Positions 47,496 to 56,145 are shown, counted from the first letter of the stretch. The stretch is DNA of 64,000 nt from Saccharopolyspora montiporae (GCF_015209505.1 NZ_JADEYC010000019.1:124001-188000); one strand, 5' to 3'. Notes: generated by a model from the sequence alone, not told the origin. Translations and numbers: made by a program.

Positions 47496-47920
47496 GGTTT
47501 CCCAATCGTCAGCGGGTCTTCGGGGGGCGCGCTGGGGGTGCGGTTCGGCGCGGCCAGGATCAGCCGGCTCACGAGGTAGGTCGCCGGGGTGGCCAGCAGT
47601 CCGCCCAGCAGGGTGGCCGCCAGCGGGTGCACACCGGCGAGCTCGACCAGCAGCACCATCGCCGTGGTGCTGATCGCGAGGTTGGTGGCGTTCGAGGCCG
47701 GGTACAGCAGGAAGGTGCGCAGTCGGGGGCGGACGCGGAACGTGAAGTGGCAGTTGAGCAGGTAGGAGGCCGACATGGCCACCGTGGTGGCGAGTACGTG
47801 CGCGACCAGGTACGGAACCAGCTGCCAGGCGACGAGGTAGACGAGGTAGTGCACGACCGTGTTCACCACGCCCACCACGACGAACCGCGCGAACTTGCCG
47901 GTTTCGCTCAGTCCGCGCAC
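47489..47920 (-). CDS. GtrA-family flippase-like protein
   Basis: 143 residues, four helices: ARFVVVGVVNTVVHYLVYLV, VAHVLATTVAMSASYLLNC, NLAISTTAMVLLVELAG and LGGLLATPATYLVSRLIL. The motif NCHFTFRVRPR after helix 2 is the family signature. GtrA-type proteins move polyprenyl-phosphate sugars across the membrane. GTG start with GGAGGACG. It overlaps the glycosyltransferase gene by 13 bp and the YfhO-like gene by 7 bp. Confidence 0.92.
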   Translation of the reverse strand: MRGLSETGKFARFVVVGVVNTVVHYLVYLVAWQLVPYLVAHVLATTVAMSASYLLNCHFTFRVRPRLRTFLLYPASNATNLAISTTAMVLLVELAGVHPLAATLLGGLLATPATYLVSRLILAAPNRTPSAPPEDPLTIGKPW

Positions 47921-48954
47921 GAGCGTCCTCCGGAGCCCGTGACCGGGTCGGTGACCAGCGGATCATCGGAGCCGGACACGATCAGACCGGTGAAGTCGTC
48001 ACCGACGCTGTGCGGGAGGGCGGATTGCTGGTGCGGTGACCCACCGGACTCCTGGATGAAGTAGTGCGGGCGGTTCTTCGACTCGAAGTAGATGCGCCCC
48101 ACGTATTCCCCGATGACGCCCAGGAACAGCAGCTGCATACCGCCGAATCCGGCGATGCCGACCATGAGGGTGGCGTAGCCGGGCACACCCGGATTTCCGA
48201 GCAGCCCGGACACGATCACGTAGATCGCGTAGACGAAGGCCAACAGGGTGACGGTGCTGCCGAGGTAGATCGCCGCGCGCAGCGGCTTGCTGTTGAACGA
48301 CACGACGCCGTCGATGCCGTAGTTGACCAGCTTGCCGAAGCTGAAGGCGGATTCGCCGTGCTTCCGCGTGACGTTGCCGTAGGGCAGCGTCACGGTGCGA
48401 AAGCCCGCCCAGGCGAACAGGCCTTTGGAGAAGCGGTTGCTCTCCGGCATGGCCAGCACGGCGTCCGCGGCGCGGCGGGACAGCACGCGGAAGTCGCCCA
48501 CCCCGTCTTCGAGCGGCACGTCGGCGAGCTTGTTGACCCCGATGTAGTACATCTTGGACAGCAGCGACCGGACCCGCGGCTCCCCGTCCCGGTCGCGGCG
48601 TGCGACGACCTGGTCGTAGCCGGAGTCGAGCAGCCCGAGCATGTCGTTGAGCAGCCACGGCGGGTGCTGCAGGTCGGCGTCCATGAGCAGCACCCGGTCC
48701 CCGGTCGCCTCGCGGATCCCGGCCAGCAGTGCGGCTTCCTTGCCGAAGTTGCGGCTCAGCGACAGGTACCGGTAGCGCCGGTCCAGCGAGCTCAGCCGCC
48801 GGGCCTCGTCGAGGGTTCCGTCGGAGCTGCCGTCGTCGACGAGCACCACCTCGTACCGGCCGACGAGGGCGGGCAGCACGGCGTTGAGCTCCTCGCGGAG
48901 CTCCTTCAAACCGCGCTCCTCGTTGAAGCACGGGACCACTACAGAAAGATCCAT
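47908..48954 (-). CDS. GtrB/CsbB-like polyprenyl-phosphate glycosyltransferase (GT2)
   Basis: 348 residues. GT2 domain first: LSVVVPCFNEERGLKEL, VVLVDDGSSDGTLDEA, LLMDADLQHPP (DxD-type), and VARRDRDGEP. Two C-terminal helices follow (AAIYLGSTVTLLAFVYAIYVIV and ATLMVGIAGFGGMQLLFLGVIGEYVGRIYFE). It loads a sugar onto polyprenyl phosphate at the inner face of the membrane. A roughly 40-residue polar tail extends past the family norm. First gene of a four-gene overlapping operon with GtrA, the YfhO-like protein and the PIG-L lipoprotein. Confidence 0.93.
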   Translation of the reverse strand: MDLSVVVPCFNEERGLKELREELNAVLPALVGRYEVVLVDDGSSDGTLDEARRLSSLDRRYRYLSLSRNFGKEAALLAGIREATGDRVLLMDADLQHPPWLLNDMLGLLDSGYDQVVARRDRDGEPRVRSLLSKMYYIGVNKLADVPLEDGVGDFRVLSRRAADAVLAMPESNRFSKGLFAWAGFRTVTLPYGNVTRKHGESAFSFGKLVNYGIDGVVSFNSKPLRAAIYLGSTVTLLAFVYAIYVIVSGLLGNPGVPGYATLMVGIAGFGGMQLLFLGVIGEYVGRIYFESKNRPHYFIQESGGSPHQQSALPHSVGDDFTGLIVSGSDDPLVTDPVTGSGGRSCAD

Positions 48955-49555
48955 AACCGCTCTCGCGCAAGATCGGGGAATCCGGAAATCACCCTCGGGG
49001 AATTCGGCCGGTGGACAGGCCGGGTAAGGCGGCACAGAATGAACGGGATCCAGCAGAATGCGGAAATGATCTCGTGATCATTTTCGGCGCGGCGCCGGGT
49101 TGGCCGATATTGATCTTCGGCTGCCCCCCGGCCGCTCGGAACATCGGAGATCCGTTGCAGCGGTGGGCTTTCCGCGTGTACGGGCGTAGCATCCACCACC
49201 TCCAAGATCGTCACGCCAGGACCGGCGGACAGCCGGGTGATTGCGGCCGAACGGTGCGTGCGCAGCTGTCGCACGCGCCCGCGGGGTAGTTCGCCGAATT
49301 CCCGTTCGTCTATCGATCACGGCCCGATCGACGGTAATCCGGGGCCACCCCGGCCGCACATCGACATCATCGGGGCCACCCCATAGCGTGATCCGTGAAG
49401 ACCGGACGAACCGGACACGCTGCGTATCGGCGCCGGGGCGCTCCGCGATCAGGGGGAAGCCGCCGCCGCGAGGCGTCCGCTGTGGACCTTGCCACTCCCG
49501 CCGCACAGGTATCCTCAGTGGACGTACCGGTCGGTGAAGGGTGTCAGGAGGAACG
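48955..49555. other. 600-bp divergent intergenic region
   Basis: No gene recognised between the glycosyltransferase operon and the SDR gene. A perfect 8-bp inverted repeat (AAATGATC/GATCATTT) lies at 49064-49083; otherwise nothing stands out. Confidence 0.5.
49064..49083. promoter_or_regulatory. Operator-like palindrome upstream of the glycosylation operon
   Basis: Arms AAATGATC (49064-49071) and GATCATTT (49076-49083) with a 4-bp centre, about 110 bp upstream of the glycosyltransferase start. AT-rich and symmetric in a GC-rich genome, as expected for a repressor site. No local regulator gene is adjacent. Confidence 0.45.
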
Positions 49556-50320
49556 TTGAGCACATCTGGTCTGCAGGGCGCAGCCGTCGTCGTCACCGGA
49601 GCGGGATCCGGGATCGGCAGGGCCGCCGCACTGCGCTTCGCCGCCGCCGGATCCCACGTCGTGGTCGCCGACCTCGACGGGGACACCGCGGCGCGCACCG
49701 TCGACGAGATCGCCGCGGCGGGCGGCGCCGCGGTCGCCGTCGTCGGGGACCTCAGCGAGCAAGGCGTCATCGACGACGTCGTGGCCACGGCGGGGACCCG
49801 GTTCGGCGGGATCGACGTGCTGGTGAACAACGCCGGGATCATGGACACCATGTCCGCGCCGGCCGACATCACCGACGACGAGTGGGACCGGTTGATCCGG
49901 ATCAACCTGACCGCCCCGTTCAAGCTGATGCGCGCGGTGATCCCGGCGATGCTGGAGAAGGGCAAGGGGTCGATCGTCAACACCGCGTCCGAAGCCAGCC
50001 TGCGCGGCAGCGCGGCGGGTGCCGCCTACACCGCGAGCAAGCACGGCGTGCTCGGGCTGACCCGCTCCGCGGCGGTCATGTACCGGGACAAGGGGATTCG
50101 GGTCAACGCGGTGGCTCCCGGCGCGACCGCGACCAACATCACCGTCGATGCCGACGCCCAAGCACCCGGGCCCGGCGTGATCGGCTCGTACATGCGCAAC
50201 ATCGGCCGGGTCGGCGAGGCGGACGAGCTGGCCGCGGCCATCCAGTTCCTGGCCTCCGACGAGGCCGGCAACATCAGCGGTGTGCTGCTGCCGGTGGACA
50301 ACGGCTGGTCGGCGGTATGA
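49556..50320 (+). CDS. Short-chain dehydrogenase/reductase
   Basis: 254 residues, classical [37 protein letters not shown] (serine) and YTASKHG (Tyr, Lys), with ISGVLLPVDNGWSAV at the C terminus. ADLDG after beta-2 favours NAD. The TTG at 49556 is preferred over GTG at 49541 because AGGAGGAACG sits right before it. Annotated relatives act on steroids, sugars or acyl groups; the substrate is unknown. Confidence 0.88.
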   Translation: MSTSGLQGAAVVVTGAGSGIGRAAALRFAAAGSHVVVADLDGDTAARTVDEIAAAGGAAVAVVGDLSEQGVIDDVVATAGTRFGGIDVLVNNAGIMDTMSAPADITDDEWDRLIRINLTAPFKLMRAVIPAMLEKGKGSIVNTASEASLRGSAAGAAYTASKHGVLGLTRSAAVMYRDKGIRVNAVAPGATATNITVDADAQAPGPGVIGSYMRNIGRVGEADELAAAIQFLASDEAGNISGVLLPVDNGWSAV

Positions 50321-50356
50321 CCGGCGCACCCGGTTCCGGCGAGCGGGACCAGGTGC

Positions 50357-51301
50357 TCAGGCGCGCATAGCGGCGGCCAGGTACTCGAACACCCGCCCGC
50401 GCAGCCAGTCACCGGGTGCGGTGCCCGCGGCGCTGAAGTAGCCGTGCACCGCTCCCGGCTGCACGTGCAGCTCGGTGGGCACCCCGGCGCGCAACAGGCG
50501 GTGCGCGTACCCGATGTTCTCGTCCACGAACAGGTCCAAGGCGCCGACGGCCAAGAACGCCGGGGGCGCTCCGGCGAGGTCCTCCGCCCTGGCCGCCGCC
50601 GCGTAGCGGCTCACCGACGGCAGGCCCGGTTCGTGCCCGAGCAGGGCCTGCCAGCCGTACCGGTTCTGCGCGCGGGTCCACACGAACTCCCCGGCATAGG
50701 GGTTCGGGTCGGGATCGACGCAGGTGCGGTCGTCGAGCATCGGGTACACGAGCAGCTGGGCACGCAGTCCGACCTCGTCGCGGTCGCGGGCCAGCAGCGC
50801 GGCCGCAGCCGCCAACCCGCCGCCCGCGCTCTCCCCGCCGACCAGGATGCGTGCCTCGTCCACGCCCAACTCGGCCGCGTTGGCGCGCACCCAGCGCAGC
50901 GCCGTGCAGCAGTCCTCCACCGGACCGGGGTGCGGGGTCTCCGGCGCCAACCGGTAGTCGACGCTGACCACGACGCAGCCCAGCTCGGTGACCAGCTCGT
51001 CGGCCAGCGGCTGGTTCATCTCCGGAGTGCCCAGGACGTAGCCACCGCCGTGCAGCCACACCAGCACCGGGAGGTCGTGCTCGGCCGCTCCGGCGGGCCT
51101 GCTGACCAGCACGCGCACCCGCTGCGCGCCCGGGGCGGTCGCGGAGCGCTCCGTGGTGCGCACCTGCGCGGACGGCTCACCGACGTCCAGATCGCCGATG
51201 GCACCGCGCAGCACACCCAGCCGCTCGTCGCTGAGATCCACGGCGGGGAACTGCTCCACCACGAACCGCAGATCGGGGTGGACCAGATGCCGAGATGTCA
51301 C
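50357..51301 (-). CDS. Alpha/beta hydrolase, HSL-like esterase
   Basis: 314 residues. Oxyanion motif HGGGYVLG, nucleophile GESAGGG, acid in LDLFVDENI (GALDLF) and histidine in GAVHGYF; also VSVDYRLAPETPHP, the usual motif after the oxyanion hole. GTG at 51301 behind GGAGG. Cytoplasmic carboxylesterase, a second member of the family represented at 6852. Convergent with the SDR gene, 36 bp apart. Confidence 0.92.
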   Translation of the reverse strand: MTSRHLVHPDLRFVVEQFPAVDLSDERLGVLRGAIGDLDVGEPSAQVRTTERSATAPGAQRVRVLVSRPAGAAEHDLPVLVWLHGGGYVLGTPEMNQPLADELVTELGCVVVSVDYRLAPETPHPGPVEDCCTALRWVRANAAELGVDEARILVGGESAGGGLAAAAALLARDRDEVGLRAQLLVYPMLDDRTCVDPDPNPYAGEFVWTRAQNRYGWQALLGHEPGLPSVSRYAAAARAEDLAGAPPAFLAVGALDLFVDENIGYAHRLLRAGVPTELHVQPGAVHGYFSAAGTAPGDWLRGRVFEYLAAAMRA

Positions 51302-51376
51302 GTCGCCTCCCGCACGCCGACCGGTCGATCGCGGCGACGCTACCAACCGCCCGGGGATTCGGCGTCGGGTTCGGGA

Positions 51377-51901
51377 TCAGCCGGGGATCACCAGGCACGT
51401 GCTGCTGGCGGTGGCCAGGACCTTGCCCTGCGCGTCGCGCAGATCCGCTTCGGCGAAGGCCATGCGGCGGCCCGGTTTGCTGACCCAGCCGTGCGCGCGC
51501 AGCTCCCCGCTCCCGGCGCGGATCGGGCGCAGGTAATTCACCTTGATCTCGCCGGAGGTGTAACCGGTACCGGCGGGCAACGTGGTGTGCACGGCGCACC
51601 CGGTCGCCGAATCCAGCAGCGTGCAGGCCAGTCCACCGTGCACCGTGCCGATCGGGTTGTACACCGATTCGTCGGGCACGCAGCTGAAGACGACGTCGCC
51701 CTCGGCGACGCTGACCGCGCGGAACCCGAGCAAGCCGCCGATCGGTGCCGCGGGCAGGCGGCCTTCGGCGATCGCGGTCAGGTATTCCAACCCGGACATC
51801 TCCGCGCCCGCGGTGCTGCCCACCTGCGGGTCGTACCAGGAGACGGTCTTGCTGCGGGGCTCGCCCCAGGACTGCTGGGTGGTGCTTCCGGTGGTCGTCA
51901 T
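51377..51901 (-). CDS. PaaI-type hotdog thioesterase
   Basis: 174 residues. The hotdog core runs from about residue 50: GLLGFRAVSVAEGDVVFSC, NPIGTVHGGLACTLLDSATGCAV (HGG-A-LD motif of the PaaI/DUF4442 group), and IKVNYLRPIRAGSGELRAHG. It should hydrolyse an acyl- or aryl-CoA. Divergent from the HxlR regulator across 53 bp that carry a palindrome, so it is the probable target of that regulator. Confidence 0.9.
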   Translation of the reverse strand: MTTTGSTTQQSWGEPRSKTVSWYDPQVGSTAGAEMSGLEYLTAIAEGRLPAAPIGGLLGFRAVSVAEGDVVFSCVPDESVYNPIGTVHGGLACTLLDSATGCAVHTTLPAGTGYTSGEIKVNYLRPIRAGSGELRAHGWVSKPGRRMAFAEADLRDAQGKVLATASSTCLVIPG

Positions 51902-51919
51902 GGCGGCACCCTAGCCCAT

Positions 51920-51942
51920 CTGGGTTCGCTTATTGAACCCAG
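51920..51942. promoter_or_regulatory. Operator-like palindrome between thioesterase and HxlR genes
   Basis: Perfect arms CTGGGTTC (51920-51927) and GAACCCAG (51935-51942) around a 7-bp AT-rich centre, located in the 53-bp divergent gap and only 12 bp from the HxlR start. Most likely the HxlR-type regulator's own binding site controlling both genes. Confidence 0.75.
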
Positions 51943-51954
51943 TACCATCGAGCC

Positions 51955-52389
51955 ATGGCGCGCGAATGCTCGGTGGCCAGGAGCCTGGAAATCGTCGGCG
52001 AGCGGTGGAGCCTGCTGGTGCTGCGCGAGGTCTTCCTCGGCGTGCACCGGTTCGACCGCATCCGCGCGGCCACCGGGGCGCCCCGCGCCGTGCTGGTGCG
52101 CAGGCTGGACGCGCTGGTGGCGCACGGGGTGCTGCGCCGGGACGACTACCGCGACACCGGAGCGCGCACCCGCCAGGAGTACCGGCTCACCGAGGCGGGC
52201 CGGGAACTGCAGCCGGTGCTCACCGCGCTCATGCAGTGGGGCGACCGGCACCTGACCGGCCCGGACAGTCCCCCGCTGCGACTGCTGCACGCCGACTGCG
52301 GCAGCCCGGTGCGCGCCGAACTGCGGTGCGCACGCGGGCACCGGCTCGACGACACCGGCCGCGGGCTCGACGCGCGGCCGACCGGGTGA
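51955..52389 (+). CDS. HxlR-family transcriptional regulator
   Basis: 144 residues. Winged helix: CSVARSLEIVGERWSLLVLREVFLGVHRFDRI, then APRAVLVRRLDALVAHGVLRR and the wing RQEYRLTEAG. The N-terminal cysteine in REC-S matches redox-sensing HxlR/HypR proteins, and two more cysteines (DCGS, RCARGH) are near the C-terminal end. Divergent from the PaaI-type thioesterase and followed by a quinone-oxidoreductase-like gene 52 bp on, in the same direction. A role in sensing electrophiles or quinones would fit the neighbours but is inference. Confidence 0.9.
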   Translation: MARECSVARSLEIVGERWSLLVLREVFLGVHRFDRIRAATGAPRAVLVRRLDALVAHGVLRRDDYRDTGARTRQEYRLTEAGRELQPVLTALMQWGDRHLTGPDSPPLRLLHADCGSPVRAELRCARGHRLDDTGRGLDARPTG

Positions 52390-52441
52390 CCGGCACCCCC
52401 GGCGTGCTGCGCCCGCCCCGGCCGCCCAGCAGACTGTCCGC

Positions 52442-53356
52442 GTGACGACGCGAGCGACCATGCGGGCCGTCGAGTTCGCTGAGTTCGGCGGCCCGGACGT
52501 GCTGCAGGTGCAGGAGGTCGAGGTCCCCGAGCCGGGGCCCGACGATGTGCGGGTGGCAGTGCGCTGCGCCGGGGTCAACCCCGCCGACGGCAAGCTGCGC
52601 GCGGGTGTCATGGGAAACCCGACCCTGCCGCACCGCCCGGGTCTGGAACTGTCCGGTGCGGTCGACGCCGCCGGGGCAGCTGCCGGGTTCCGCGTCGGCG
52701 ACGAGGTGTTCGGCTGGGCTCGCGGCGGCGCCTACGCCGAACGCGCGCTGACCGGTGTGCTCACCCGCAAACCCGCCGAGCTGAGCTGGCAGGACGCGGG
52801 ATCGCTGCCCGTCGCCGGGGAGGCGGCGCTGCGCGGGCTGCGACTGCTGCACGTCCAGCGTGGCGACGTGTTGCTGGTGCACGGAGCCGGTGGCGTGGTC
52901 GGCTCACTGGCCACTCAACTGGCCGCGACCCGCGGCGCGCGGATCCTCGGCACGTGCGGTGCGCACGATGACGACTACGTGCGTTCGCTGGGGGCGACGC
53001 CGGTGCGCTACGGACCCGGCCTGGTCGAGCGCGTGCGCCGCGTGACCCCGTGGGTGGACGCGGTGCTCGATGCCGCCGGCGCCGGAGTACTGGGCGATTC
53101 GACGGTGCTGCGCGGCAGCACCGAGCGGATCATCACGCTGGCCGATCCGGCCGCCGACGAGCACGGGGTGGTCTTCTCCGGCGGCAAGCCCGGCGACCGC
53201 ACCACCGGTGTGCTCACCGATCTCGCCGAGCAGGTGGTGGCCGGCAGGCTCGTGCTGCGGCACGCGCGCAGCTATCCGCTCACCGACGCGGCCCGGGCGC
53301 ACCGGGACAGCGAAACCGGCGGGCATTCCGGCAAGCTCACCCTGGACGTGTCCTAG
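52442..53356 (+). CDS. Zinc-independent quinone oxidoreductase-like MDR protein
   Basis: 304 residues. GroES-like part with CAGVNPADGKLRAG and RPGLELSG, then the NADPH fold with LLVHGAGGVVGSLATQLA and GTCGAHDDDYVRSLGA. The zinc ligands of alcohol dehydrogenases are absent, so it belongs to the QOR/enoyl-reductase branch. It is co-directional with the HxlR gene and may be its target. The stop codon TAG shares a CTAG palindrome with the convergent gene's stop. Confidence 0.9.
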   Translation: MTTRATMRAVEFAEFGGPDVLQVQEVEVPEPGPDDVRVAVRCAGVNPADGKLRAGVMGNPTLPHRPGLELSGAVDAAGAAAGFRVGDEVFGWARGGAYAERALTGVLTRKPAELSWQDAGSLPVAGEAALRGLRLLHVQRGDVLLVHGAGGVVGSLATQLAATRGARILGTCGAHDDDYVRSLGATPVRYGPGLVERVRRVTPWVDAVLDAAGAGVLGDSTVLRGSTERIITLADPAADEHGVVFSGGKPGDRTTGVLTDLAEQVVAGRLVLRHARSYPLTDAARAHRDSETGGHSGKLTLDVS

Positions 53357-53730
53357 GACCGAGCCGGTTCGATGCACGGCCGATGATCGGGGGTCGCGGT
53401 CCACCACGCGCACACCCGGCCGGCGACCTCGACCGCGGGCCGCCAGCGGACCTCCTCCTGCCGACCACCGCACGTCGCCTGCTCGGCCCGCGCACCGCTC
53501 CCGGCGAGGCGGGCGGTCGAGCACCAGTTGGCGTTGGCGGTCCGGGTGACCTGCACGACCGCACCGCCGTCGCCGGCCGGATGCAGCTGCACGCAGGTCA
53601 CGCCCAGCGAGCTGCCGCGGTTGCCGGCGCAGGAACGCTGCACCCCGGCCTCGGGCCAGGCCGCCGCGCTCACCGCCGCGCTGCAGGCCAGCAGCAGTGC
53701 CACCGCGCCGAACAGCACCTTCCGCAGCAA
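53353..53730 (-). CDS. Secreted small cysteine-containing protein, unknown
   Basis: 125 residues from a TTG start with GGGAGGGG upstream. A clear Sec signal (LLRKVLFGAVALLLACSAAVSAAAWP) precedes a domain of about 95 residues with six cysteines (RSCAG, VTCVQL, NWCSTA, ATCGG, RVCAWW, HRPCIEP), consistent with three disulfides. No family recognised. Stops of this and the convergent reductase overlap within CTAG. The long frame upstream of the start is antisense to the next gene and is not used. Confidence 0.65.
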   Translation of the reverse strand: MLRKVLFGAVALLLACSAAVSAAAWPEAGVQRSCAGNRGSSLGVTCVQLHPAGDGGAVVQVTRTANANWCSTARLAGSGARAEQATCGGRQEEVRWRPAVEVAGRVCAWWTATPDHRPCIEPARS

Positions 53731-53862
53731 CCGAAGCCCCTCCCGCCGGTGCGCAGATGCTACGAGCGCGTCCCGGGCGCGGCCACCGAGACCCGGTCCG
53801 GTACCGCTCCCCCGCGCCGAGCGGGCACACTCGGGGCTACGCAGCAGAACAGGAGGCCGACA

Positions 53863-54306
53863 GTGGCTCTGGACGGCGAGTACGAACCGAACGCCTGGGA
53901 TTGGGTGGCCGACCACGTCGCCCGCTACGAGGCCAGCGGCGGTGCGGACGGCGGCACGATGAAGGACCGCCCCTGCGTGGTGCTGACCACCAAGGGTGCC
54001 CGGTCCGGCAAGACGCGCAAGGTGCCGGTGATGCGGGTCAGCGACGGCGAGCGGTACGCGGTGGTGGCCTCGCTGGGCGGTGCCCCGAACAATCCGGTGT
54101 GGGCGAACAACCTCATGACGTTCCCGCAGGACGTCCGCTTGCAGGACGGGCCGCGCGTGCTGGACTGCACCGCGCACCTCGCCGAGGGGGCGGAGCGCGC
54201 CACGTGGTGGGACCGCGCGGTGGCGGCGTTCCCGGAGTACGCCGAGTACCAGGGCAAAACCGACCGGGTGATCCCGGTCTTCGTGCTGGAGCCGGTGGCC
54301 GGATGA
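53863..54306 (+). CDS. Deazaflavin (F420)-dependent nitroreductase, DDN family
   Basis: 147 residues. HVARYEASGGADGGTMKD, CVVLTTKGARSGKTRKVPVMRV, YAVVASLGGAPNNPVWANNL and the C-terminal RVIPVFVLEP are hallmarks of the split-barrel family typified by mycobacterial Ddn. It uses reduced F420 on quinones or nitroimidazoles. GTG at 53863 follows AGGAGG. Single gene. Confidence 0.92.
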   Translation: MALDGEYEPNAWDWVADHVARYEASGGADGGTMKDRPCVVLTTKGARSGKTRKVPVMRVSDGERYAVVASLGGAPNNPVWANNLMTFPQDVRLQDGPRVLDCTAHLAEGAERATWWDRAVAAFPEYAEYQGKTDRVIPVFVLEPVAG

Positions 54307-54349
54307 CCGGAACCGGGGGCGGCCGCCGGATCGCGGGGCCGCCCACCGG

Positions 54350-54799
54350 TCACAGCGGGTGCAGCTCGGGCAGGTTCACCACGATCGCTTCCTGGGTGCT
54401 GCGCGAGATCACCACCACCGCTTCGGTGGACGGGTCCGGATTCTCCTCGCGGTGCGGGACGTACGGCGGCACGAAGACGAAATCGCCGGGTTCGGTGCGC
54501 AGCCGGACCTCGCCGGTCCCGTCGTGGAAGACGAACTCGGGGTTGCCGCGCACCACGTAGATCGAGGTCTCGGATTCGCCGTGGTGGTGGTCGCCCGACG
54601 CGGCCCCCGGCGCGACGCGGGTCTCGCCGGTCCAGATGCGCTCCGAGCCGACCGCGTCCCCGCTGATGGCCGCGAGCCGCGTCATGCCCGCGGTCTGCGC
54701 GGTGCGCCCGTCCAGGTCGGCACCCCGGACGTGGTGCAGCCGCGTGCGCAGCACCGCGCGCTCCGCGGCGTCGAGATGCGGGTGGAAGGCGTCGCTCAT
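54350..54799 (-). CDS. Cupin-domain protein
   Basis: 149 residues with one cupin barrel: GDHHHGESETSIYVVRGNPEFVFHDG (His-His-His-Glu metal site) and PGDFVFVPPYVPHREENP. The conserved intermotif spacing is normal. Catalytic or binding role unknown; similar small cupins act as isomerases, dioxygenases or quercetinase-like enzymes. Single gene with ATG at 54799. Confidence 0.85.
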   Translation of the reverse strand: MSDAFHPHLDAAERAVLRTRLHHVRGADLDGRTAQTAGMTRLAAISGDAVGSERIWTGETRVAPGAASGDHHHGESETSIYVVRGNPEFVFHDGTGEVRLRTEPGDFVFVPPYVPHREENPDPSTEAVVVISRSTQEAIVVNLPELHPL

Positions 54800-54906
54800 C
54801 GCAGTCCTCCGTGTCGTGCTCCGCGCCGGTTCGCGGTCGGCCTCGGTTCACCGAACCGCGAGGCGCAGCACGCGTCAAGGAGTGCCGACGGTTCCCGCGC
54901 AGCGTG

Positions 54907-56145
54907 TCAGCGGCAGCCGTCCGGTGGCGGCATCCCGGCGAAGCGGGCGCCGATCCACTGCAGCGCCTCGGGGGCGGACTGCCGGACGACCGTGTCGTGC
55001 CCGCCCGGGTACTCGCGGTACTGCACCGGCGTCGCGTGTCGGCACTGCTCGGCGACGACGGCGTCGACGGTCTTCGCGGCCACCAAGGCGTCCGCGGCCC
55101 CGGACACCACGAAAAGCGGCGCGGCCAACGGCGCATCGTCGTACCGGTTGTGCTGGATGAACCGGCGCACCGCGGGATTCTCGGTCGCATCCGGCCTGAG
55201 GTACTCGTCGGCGGTCCCGCGCGCCCCGAGCGCCTCACCGACGCCCATGCACCCGTCGTGCACGGAGCGCTCGTACTGGCGCATGCCCGCCGGAGTGAGG
55301 ATTTCCTGCGGGTGGAACCCCGGGTCCTGCACGGCGAGCGCGTAGGCGATGTAGGGCAGATAGGACGCGACACCGGGACGGTCGCCGAGCTCGGGAAGCA
55401 CGGTGTCCAGCGGGGTCGCCGGCGCCAGCGCCACGGCGCCGACCAGCTCGCCGACCGGTTCCGCGGTCTGCTGCGCGGCGGCACCCCACGCGGCCTGCCC
55501 GCCCTGCGAGTGCCCGGCCACGACCCACCGGTCGCTGAGCCCGCTGACGGCCTCACCCGCTGCGGCGGTCGCGTAGCGCACGTCGTTGGCGTTGGCCGGC
55601 ATGGTGTTGAACTCGTGGTCGCGCCCGGCGCCCAGGCCCGAGTAGTCGGTGGCGACGACCGCGTAACCCCAGTCGAGGTAGTCCGCGAAGCGGCCTCCGC
55701 CGTGCAGGTCGCGCATCAGGGTGGGCGCGCAGTCGGGCTCGACCCCGGTCGCACCGTGCGCCCAGCTGATCACCGGCCACCCGCCCTCGGGTGGGGGACC
55801 GCCCGGGGTGAGCACCGCCGCCGAGGTGGCGGTGGGCTCGTGCTGCGCCGAGCGGGATTCGTACACGATGCGGGTGGCGCGCACACCGTCCGGGAGGGAC
55901 CAGCCGCCGAACGGCTCCGCGCGCAGCAGCGTGCCCGGTTCCGCACCGGTGGGTTCGGCCGCGTAGAACCCGTCCCGCGGCAGGGCGTTCGCCGTCTGCT
56001 CGGCTTCGGCCCGCTCCACGACCCGGTCGGACGGTTCGGACCCCGCGCCGGTACTCCGCCCGGACTGCGGGTCGGCCCCGCAGCCGGCGAGCGCCGCCAG
56101 CACTCCGGCGGCGGTAGCGGCGAACCACCCGCGTCGGTGCGCCAT
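54907..56145 (-). CDS. Secretory lipase-type lipoprotein hydrolase (copy A)
   Basis: 412 residues. The N-terminal lipobox LAGC marks a lipoprotein; the rest is the actinobacterial LIP (Candida-type) lipase fold: WPVISWAHGATGVEPDCAP, VVATDYSGLGAG, nucleophile elbow AGHSQGGQAAW, acid in SGAADALV and histidine in GGHDTVV. Extracytoplasmic lipid or ester hydrolysis is expected. About 60% similar by eye to the gene at 57499-58785, from which it is separated by two unrelated genes. Promoter at 56233-56261. Confidence 0.92.
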   Translation of the reverse strand: MAHRRGWFAATAAGVLAALAGCGADPQSGRSTGAGSEPSDRVVERAEAEQTANALPRDGFYAAEPTGAEPGTLLRAEPFGGWSLPDGVRATRIVYESRSAQHEPTATSAAVLTPGGPPPEGGWPVISWAHGATGVEPDCAPTLMRDLHGGGRFADYLDWGYAVVATDYSGLGAGRDHEFNTMPANANDVRYATAAAGEAVSGLSDRWVVAGHSQGGQAAWGAAAQQTAEPVGELVGAVALAPATPLDTVLPELGDRPGVASYLPYIAYALAVQDPGFHPQEILTPAGMRQYERSVHDGCMGVGEALGARGTADEYLRPDATENPAVRRFIQHNRYDDAPLAAPLFVVSGAADALVAAKTVDAVVAEQCRHATPVQYREYPGGHDTVVRQSAPEALQWIGARFAGMPPPDGCR

